A stretch of 10,028 nt of DNA. Origin: Neisseriaceae bacterium. GTDB taxonomy: Bacteria > Pseudomonadota > Gammaproteobacteria > Burkholderiales > Neisseriaceae. How positions within the stretch are numbered: position 1 is the stretch's first letter; each line of letters opens with the position of its first letter. Below are positions 5,509-10,028 of the stretch, in pieces. The position numbers and the translations under genes were made by a program. The notes under the pieces were generated by a model, which saw only the letters and a program-made list of their open reading frames with translations, was not told where the DNA came from and did no database searches. Where the stretch lies: the NCBI GenBank assembly GCA_030151665.1, contig JASLDB010000050.1, positions 1 through 10,028 on the forward strand, given 5' to 3'.

Positions 5509-6153
5509 TTATTTTTGTTTGCGCCAAGAACCATATTTTTTGATGAGTACTTGATGGCTTAATTGGTGTATCCCATCTGTGGCTTGGTCAATATAAACAT
5601 CGGGATAAAAATCACATTTCCAACCCCATACCTTACTGGGTGGATCTGGTTTCCATGAAATAGTCTTAAAGGTATTCGGGTTGATATTGGGCAAGCGATA
5701 GCCATTAAAATACAGGGCATTTTTATCGCGTGAAAAATGTTGGTCAAAGACTTCTATACTCGCTAAATCACCATCGTGCACCAAGGCATCGTATTGAAAA
5801 TATAAAAATCGATTGTCCTTACCGAATAATGAAGCATTACTGGGTTGGTTGTTCAGAACCTTGACTGATTGCCAAGTTTTGGGATTGGCACGAGGAATCA
5901 CCTTGCCAAATAAATACACAGAATTTTTATCTTGTGCGTAAATACCTAAATTTTTAAGCCCAGTAAAAGAAGCTTTGTCTGCCGTTACCACGATATTATG
6001 ACGAGCAAGCTCTGTGGAACTGTCTTGGTTAGGCATGCCATAATAAATGGTTTTTGTTGCTTTGCTTTCCCAATAGTGTGGATAAGCACAACTTAATGCA
6101 TGCGCATGGTTGATGGTTAAAATAAATAAAGTGACAAAGCAAAATTTTTTCAT
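5509..6153 (-). CDS. Secreted DKNYY-repeat family protein of unknown function
   Basis: This 214-aa exported protein has a Sec signal (MKKFCFVTLFILTINHAHA, probable cleavage after AHA at residue 19). Two clear DKNYY-like units are visible: YAQDKNSVYLFGKVIPRANPK (72-92) and FSRDKNALYFNGYRLPNINPN (140-160). Each has the DKN-x-[VL]-Y core, a short turn and [IL]P-x-[AI]NP. A weaker copy is GKDNRFLYFQYDAL (111-124). C22 and C180 are the only mature cysteines and could form one disulfide. DKNYY domains occur in exported or surface proteins of unknown role. The ATG has a poor Shine-Dalgarno (GACTGAAT just upstream). It is the first gene of a pair with the downstream WG-repeat lipoprotein (18-nt gap), and both are exported repeat proteins. 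The promoter should lie in 6154-6331. The family call rests on the two DKN repeats, and the function is unknown. Confidence 0.8.
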   Translation of the reverse strand: MKKFCFVTLFILTINHAHALSCAYPHYWESKATKTIYYGMPNQDSSTELARHNIVVTADKASFTGLKNLGIYAQDKNSVYLFGKVIPRANPKTWQSVKVLNNQPSNASLFGKDNRFLYFQYDALVHDGDLASIEVFDQHFSRDKNALYFNGYRLPNINPNTFKTISWKPDPPSKVWGWKCDFYPDVYIDQATDGIHQLSHQVLIKKYGSWRKQK

Positions 6154-6208
6154 ATTCAGTCGTTATGGCTTGATTTAATGAAGTGACCAAAGGTGGTTTA
6201 TGCTGTTG

Positions 6209-6228
6209 GATTATTCTATAGAAAAATC
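6209..6228. promoter_or_regulatory. Near-perfect 20-bp palindrome upstream of the DKNYY gene
   Basis: GATTATTCTATAGAAAAATC equals its own reverse complement at 18 of 20 positions, with a perfect core TTCTATAGAA. It lies about 55 nt before the minus-strand ATG at 6151-6153, a plausible place for a repressor or activator site. No regulator is identified. Confidence 0.3.
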
Positions 6229-6331
6229 AGTCACCATGGTTATTTTCTGGTTTGACTATATCATGCTATTTGATAAAAGGGATATATTGAAAATTGAAGC
6301 GGTGGGAACGCCTAAGGTGGTATGAATGAAT

Positions 6332-6367
6332 ATCGCCATTTTGGCTGTAGCAGACAAAAATGGCGAT
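6332..6367 (-). terminator. Hairpin after hemH, probable 3' end of the anmK-ftsK-hemH transcript
   Basis: ATCGCCATTTT (6332-6342) and AAAATGGCGAT (6357-6367) form a perfect 11-bp stem with a 14-nt loop, 6 nt after the hemH stop codon. On the minus strand it is followed by ATATTCATTC, a poor U-tract, so efficient intrinsic termination is uncertain. Its placement just after the last gene of the operon is the main support. Confidence 0.55.
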
Positions 6368-6373
6368 GTTGTT

Positions 6374-7402
6374 TTACTGGGGCCAGCCTTGTAAGTTTTC
6401 TTGGCAAATCGTGGCAAGGGCATCTATCCACATATTTTGGGCGTTGAGGCAGGGGATGTATTGGAATGTTTTGCCACCAGCAGCATGAAAGTCAGCTTTG
6501 CCTTGTAAGCAGATTTCTTCCATGGTTTCCAAGCAATCACTGCTAAAACCGGGGCAAACAATATCCAAGCTATCAATACCAGACTGAGGGAGCTCAACCA
6601 ATAAATCTTGTGTTGATGGGCCTAGCCATTTGGCGGGACCAAAACGGCTTTGAAAGCACAATGTGTATTGCTCTTCTGTTAAATCCAAACGATTGGCCAA
6701 GGCAGCAGCGGTGGTTTGGCAGTGCTGGTAGTATGGGTCGCCTTTTTCCACGCTGATTTTAGGGATACCATGAAAACTCATTAACAGCTTTTTGGCACGG
6801 CCATGTTGTTGCCAATGGGTTTCAATGCCAGTGGCCAATGCGTCCAAATAAGCTGGGTGGTCATGGTAATCTTTGACCGTGCGAATCGACTGCATATTGC
6901 GTTGTTTTAAGAGTTCTCGGTACACTTGGTCTAAAGCCGCACCTGTACTGGAAGCAGCATATTGTGGGTACAAGGGCACGATTAAGAGGCGGGTAACACC
7001 CAAGGCTTTGAGCTGTGCCAGTTGTTGTTTAACACTGGGGTTGCCATAAGTCATCGCGTAATCCACTACCACCTTGCTGCCTTGGTTCTGCAATTTTTTT
7101 TGCAATTGCTCGGCTTGTTTGCGTGTGAAGTTTAATAAAGGCGAGCCTTCTTTTGACCAAATTTTTTCATAAGCATGGGCACTTTTTTTACTGCGAAATG
7201 GCAAGATAATGCCATGTAAAATGATTTTCCACAGCCAACTGGGTGCTTCAATCACACGGCCATCAGCTAAAAATTCTGCCAAATAACGTTTAACATCTTG
7301 GGTTGATGTTGAATCAGGGGTGCCCAAATTCAGCAACAAAATGGCTGTTTTCTCGGCTGATTGTTGGCTAGAAAATGCGGGTTCTTGGTAAAAGAATGCC
7401 AT
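6374..7402 (-). CDS. hemH: Ferrochelatase
   Basis: This 342-aa enzyme inserts Fe2+ into protoporphyrin IX, the last step of protohaem synthesis, at the cytoplasmic face of the inner membrane. The N-terminal ILLLNLGTPDS (21-31) is the family hallmark. The active-site histidine is H211 in the signature LLMSFHGIP...KGDPYY (206-225). The conserved acidic site lies in CPGFSSDCLETMEEI (283-297; E292 is the likely metal/proton-relay Glu). Further family motifs are YGNPS (119-123), VPLYPQYAASSTGAA (142-156) and FQSRFGPAKWLGPST (250-264). Length is normal for a bacterial enzyme. The start is firm: the Shine-Dalgarno AAGGA overlaps the ftsK stop codon (TAAGGA) and sits 5 nt before the ATG, so hemH is probably translated from the ftsK transcript. 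There is no damage. Confidence 0.97.
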   Translation of the reverse strand: MAFFYQEPAFSSQQSAEKTAILLLNLGTPDSTSTQDVKRYLAEFLADGRVIEAPSWLWKIILHGIILPFRSKKSAHAYEKIWSKEGSPLLNFTRKQAEQLQKKLQNQGSKVVVDYAMTYGNPSVKQQLAQLKALGVTRLLIVPLYPQYAASSTGAALDQVYRELLKQRNMQSIRTVKDYHDHPAYLDALATGIETHWQQHGRAKKLLMSFHGIPKISVEKGDPYYQHCQTTAAALANRLDLTEEQYTLCFQSRFGPAKWLGPSTQDLLVELPQSGIDSLDIVCPGFSSDCLETMEEICLQGKADFHAAGGKTFQYIPCLNAQNMWIDALATICQENLQGWPQ

Positions 7403-7407
7403 GTTAT

Positions 7408-7412
7408 TCCTT
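7408..7412 (-). promoter_or_regulatory. Ribosome binding site of hemH overlapping the ftsK stop codon
   Basis: On the minus strand the sequence TAAGGAATAACATG holds the ftsK TAA, the AAGGA binding site and the hemH ATG. This fixes the hemH start and suggests coupled translation. Confidence 0.75.
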
Positions 7413-9849
7413 ATTCAATTGTCTTTTTGGCCAAAATTTGTCGACTACCACCGAGCTCTGCCGGTGAAACAATGCCTTCTTGTTCCAAGGCTTCCATTAG
7501 GTTAGCAGAGCGGTTGTAACCAATGCGCAAATGGCGTTGTAAGGCAGAAATGGATGTTTTTCGGCTGGTTAAAACAAATTCAACGGCTTGGTCAAATAAT
7601 TCGTCACTTTGCTGGCTTTTGCCCGGGCTAATAGCAGATTCTGTGCTCATGGTTGCTTCACCCGTTAACAAACCTTCAACGTAATTGGGTTCACCTTGTT
7701 GTTTCAAGAAATTAACCACATGGTGCACTTCATCATCACTGACAAATGCACCGTGTAAGCGAGTGGGTTCAGATGTACCTGGTGGTAAAAATAACATATC
7801 GCCTTTACCCAATAAATTCTCTGCACCGGCTTGATCCAAGATGGTACGACTATCGATTTTACTTGAGACTTGGAATGATATGCGGGTGGGGATATTGGCT
7901 TTAATCAAGCCAGTAATCACATCCACAGATGGGCGTTGGGTGGCCAAAATCAAATGAATACCAGCCGCACGTGCTTTTTGTGCCAAACGGGCAATTTGTT
8001 GTTCAACTTTTTTACCCTCTACCATCATTAAATCTGCTAGCTCATCAATAATCACCACAATATAGGGCATTTTTTCCAATGGCTCAGGGTCATCGGGATT
8101 CAAGCTAAATGGATTGGGAATAGGGGTATTGGTTTCTTTGGCTTCCAATATTTTTTGGTTATAACCAGACAATTGGCGCACACCCACATGGGCTAAAAGG
8201 CGATAGCGTTTTTCCATTTCGGCAACACACCAATTGAGTGCATTGCCCGCATGTTTCATGTCGGTGACCACGGGTGCCAATAAGTGGGGAATATCTTGGT
8301 AAACCGATAATTCTAACATTTTTGGGTCAACCATGATGAGGCGAATGTCTTCTGCTGTGGCCTTATACAGCAATGACAAAATCATGGTATTAATGGCAAC
8401 GGATTTACCCGAGCCTGTGGTACCTGCCACCAAAACATGAGGCATTTTGCCAAGGTCAGCAACAACGGGTACGCCAGCAATGTCTTTGCCCAATGCCACG
8501 GTTAACTTGGAAGCGGCATCATCAAAAACTTGGGCTGCCAAGATTTCATGCAAGGTAACATTTTGGCGACTGTCATTGGGCAATTCAATGCCCATGCTGG
8601 ATTTGCCAGCAATGGTTTCCACCACACGAACACTTTGTAAACTCAATGCGCGTGCCAAGTCTTTATTTAAATTGACAATTTGACTACCTTTGACACCTTG
8701 AGCGGGCTCAATTTCATAGCGAGTAATCACTGGGCCTGATGTGGCACTTAAGACTTGGACATTGACACCGAACTCAGCCAATTTGGTTTCGATTAAACTG
8801 GCTGTTTCTTGTAATTTGGTGGGGTCAACTTTTTCGGTGACGCCACTGGGCAAGGTTAATAAGTCCAAATCGGGTAAATCACCCATATTGGTGATGTTTT
8901 TCTTTTTGGGCTTGGCAGGTTTATTGACCATGGTTTTGGAGCTGGGTAGGTCATCATCAAACAAAGCCGTTTGAATGGGAATGTCTTTGCTTGCGGCTTC
9001 TGTTTTGTCGGTTTCATTGGTTTTGCGATTACTAACAGCCACTGGCATTTTTTCAACGGGTTGGGCATTGATGTGCTCGGTTTCTTTGATGATTTGTTGA
9101 TTCTTGGCCAAATTGCCCACCAAATATTTTGGGGCACGGAAAATCTTTAAACCAAACCAACGCAAATACAAGCCCAACTTTTTGAACATATCAATCCAAG
9201 AAATTTGGATTAACAAAGACAAGCCCAAAATCATAATACAAGTTGATAACAACCCACTGGATGTACCCAAAAAAGGCTCAGACAATGGTGCAAGTGCTTG
9301 ACCCCAAAGCCCACCTGCGCCGATGGGTAGTGTGTGTTGTAAAGGCTCTTTACTCAAAAAATATTCTAAAATGGGGCTGCTTAGCAATAAGACCAGTAGG
9401 CCGATGCCAGCCAAGGGGAAGCTATAATGGCGGTTATTAATTGCCATTTTATGGCGATTGCTGCGAAAGGTTTTGACCAAGGCACAAGCAGCAGCCAAAA
9501 CGACCCACCACACAGATAGACCAAAAAAATAATAGCTGATATCAGCAGTATATGCGCCCAATAATCCGGTTAGGTTTTCAGGAGAGCCTTGGAATTCAAT
9601 GCTACGTGACCACGCAGGATCTTTCATGCTAAAACTGCTTAAAGCCAAGGTGTACATAATGGTGACAATAAAGGCGATTAGCCACAGTCCATCTGCCAAT
9701 AAACCCAATAAATTGGTATTTTGGGTGGGTGCAGCATTGTTGCCATGGTTACGGACAACCCCTTGCTTATTCTTTTTGACACCCGTGGTATTGTTCGGCT
9801 TGCGTGGCGGGGTTTTTTTGGGTGTCTTGCGGTTATTGTTTACTGCCAT
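7411..9849 (-). CDS. ftsK: DNA translocase FtsK
   Basis: This 812-aa septal DNA pump moves chromosome dimers and terminus DNA during division and activates XerCD recombination at dif. A basic, Lys/Asn-rich N-terminal tail (1-45) precedes four predicted membrane segments (about 48-70, 105-127, 144-164, 197-217) that anchor it at the septum. The linker (about 222-325) is short compared with E. coli FtsK (1329 aa). The motor begins near 326 with DLPDLDLLTLP; the alpha subdomain contains GPVITRYEIEPAQGVKGSQI. The Walker A loop is AGTTGSGKS (475-483, K482), the Walker B is VVIIDELADL (598-607, D602/E603), and LILATQRPS (633-641) is the usual motif after it. The gamma winged-helix domain (about 747-808; ISALQRHLRIGYNRSANLMEALEQEGIVSP) should read polar KOPS sequences and contact XerD. 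It lies 18 nt after anmK and 8 nt before hemH, likely one operon. The ATG has only a weak AAAGTGA site upstream. All key residues are intact. Confidence 0.97.
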   Translation of the reverse strand: MAVNNNRKTPKKTPPRKPNNTTGVKKNKQGVVRNHGNNAAPTQNTNLLGLLADGLWLIAFIVTIMYTLALSSFSMKDPAWSRSIEFQGSPENLTGLLGAYTADISYYFFGLSVWWVVLAAACALVKTFRSNRHKMAINNRHYSFPLAGIGLLVLLLSSPILEYFLSKEPLQHTLPIGAGGLWGQALAPLSEPFLGTSSGLLSTCIMILGLSLLIQISWIDMFKKLGLYLRWFGLKIFRAPKYLVGNLAKNQQIIKETEHINAQPVEKMPVAVSNRKTNETDKTEAASKDIPIQTALFDDDLPSSKTMVNKPAKPKKKNITNMGDLPDLDLLTLPSGVTEKVDPTKLQETASLIETKLAEFGVNVQVLSATSGPVITRYEIEPAQGVKGSQIVNLNKDLARALSLQSVRVVETIAGKSSMGIELPNDSRQNVTLHEILAAQVFDDAASKLTVALGKDIAGVPVVADLGKMPHVLVAGTTGSGKSVAINTMILSLLYKATAEDIRLIMVDPKMLELSVYQDIPHLLAPVVTDMKHAGNALNWCVAEMEKRYRLLAHVGVRQLSGYNQKILEAKETNTPIPNPFSLNPDDPEPLEKMPYIVVIIDELADLMMVEGKKVEQQIARLAQKARAAGIHLILATQRPSVDVITGLIKANIPTRISFQVSSKIDSRTILDQAGAENLLGKGDMLFLPPGTSEPTRLHGAFVSDDEVHHVVNFLKQQGEPNYVEGLLTGEATMSTESAISPGKSQQSDELFDQAVEFVLTSRKTSISALQRHLRIGYNRSANLMEALEQEGIVSPAELGGSRQILAKKTIE

Positions 9850-9867
9850 AAAATCACTTTAATTGGG

Positions 9868-10028
9868 TTAAGCATAATAGCCCGCGCCTAAAATTCTGGG
9901 GCCTTTGGCGCCAGTAGCACTGGGCATATTACTGGGTATTTTCAAGCACCAACAAGCAGCCAGCCAAGCAAAGGCTGCGGCTTCCATCCATTGGGGATGC
10001 AATTGCAAACCATGGCTATTATCAAAAC
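9868..10028 (-). CDS. anmK: Anhydro-N-acetylmuramic acid kinase AnmK, C-terminal part (5' end outside window)
   Basis: The last 53 codons of a minus-strand gene run to a TAA at 9868-9870. The translated tail contains HPQWMEAAAFAWLAACW and ends SATGAKGPRILGAGYYA. This matches the AnmK C-terminus, with its E-A-x-AFAWLA segment and the ATGA-x-GP-x-[VI]LGA-x-YY ending. AnmK cleaves and phosphorylates 1,6-anhydro-MurNAc to MurNAc-6-phosphate in the cytoplasm, feeding murein turnover products back into metabolism. It is the first visible member of an anmK-ftsK-hemH series with an 18-nt gap to ftsK. The catalytic N-terminal part lies outside the window, so its integrity cannot be judged. Confidence 0.88.
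   Translation of the reverse strand, partial: FDNSHGLQLHPQWMEAAAFAWLAACWCLKIPSNMPSATGAKGPRILGAGYYA

Larger units (their letters stand above)
6154..6373. other. Intergenic region between hemH and the DKNYY gene
   Basis: These 220 non-coding, AT-rich bases hold the hemH hairpin (6332-6367) and the near-palindrome 6209-6228, and should contain the minus-strand promoter of the DKNYY/WG pair. No -35/-10 pair with good spacing stands out. A 41-codon plus-strand frame at 6322-6447 is judged spurious. I see no convincing small RNA. Confidence 0.5.

Noticed and set aside
3625..6153. Possible foreign origin of the WG/DKNYY pair by base composition.
   Set aside because: Hand counts in a few 60-base samples gave about 38-48% GC, similar to ftsK. 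There are no mobile-element genes, tRNA edges or target-site repeats.
6322..6447. A 41-codon plus-strand open frame starting MNEYRHFGCS between the DKNYY gene and hemH.
   Set aside because: It runs through the hemH hairpin and into the antisense of the hemH 3' end, has no Shine-Dalgarno, and its composition is unlike a real protein.
8447..8974. Open frames of 77-78 codons on the plus strand opposite ftsK.
   Set aside because: They are antisense shadows of a highly conserved gene, without ribosome binding sites or recognisable products.

Overview
The window reads as a continuous piece of chromosome from a Gram-negative proteobacterium of moderate to low GC (roughly 40-45% by eye). Two lipoprotein signals, several Sec signal peptides, an NlpD-type amidase activator, a DUF2147 protein, AnmK and a cytochrome-bd-operon protein (YbgE) all point to a cell with an outer membrane. 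My best guess is a Neisseriaceae-like betaproteobacterium, but I saw no classical Neisseria uptake sequence (GCCGTCTGAA), so the assignment is loose. No phage, transposon, CRISPR array, tRNA or rRNA is visible.

Left part (1-2086): the 3' end of a plus-strand ybgE-like gene converges on a minus-strand three-gene operon, GNAT acetyltransferase -> ThiF/MoeB-type E1-like enzyme -> dtd. The two sides are separated by a strong bidirectional terminator hairpin. The three genes are tightly packed: a 14-nt overlap, then a 2-nt gap.

Middle (2087-3620): a divergent intergenic region leads to two plus-strand genes for exported proteins, a small periplasmic DUF2147 protein and an NlpD-like LysM/LytM lipoprotein with a degenerate peptidase site. 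An imperfect 18-bp direct repeat lies at almost the same distance upstream of each. A terminator at 3585-3618 closes this block.

Accessory-looking part (3625-6373): a minus-strand pair encodes a small secreted DKNYY-repeat protein and, 18 nt downstream, a 621-residue WG-repeat lipoprotein. The pair has no recognised pathway and is the least explained part of the window.

Right part (6374-10028): minus-strand anmK (partial) -> ftsK -> hemH with gaps of 18 and 8 nt, ending in a long hairpin after hemH. This links murein recycling, chromosome segregation at division, and the last step of haem synthesis, probably by co-transcription only. Haem made by HemH would supply, among others, the cytochrome bd oxidase implied by ybgE at the left edge.

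No gene-free stretch exceeds 300 bases. The largest is 6154-6373 (220 bases), which holds a near-palindrome and the hemH hairpin.
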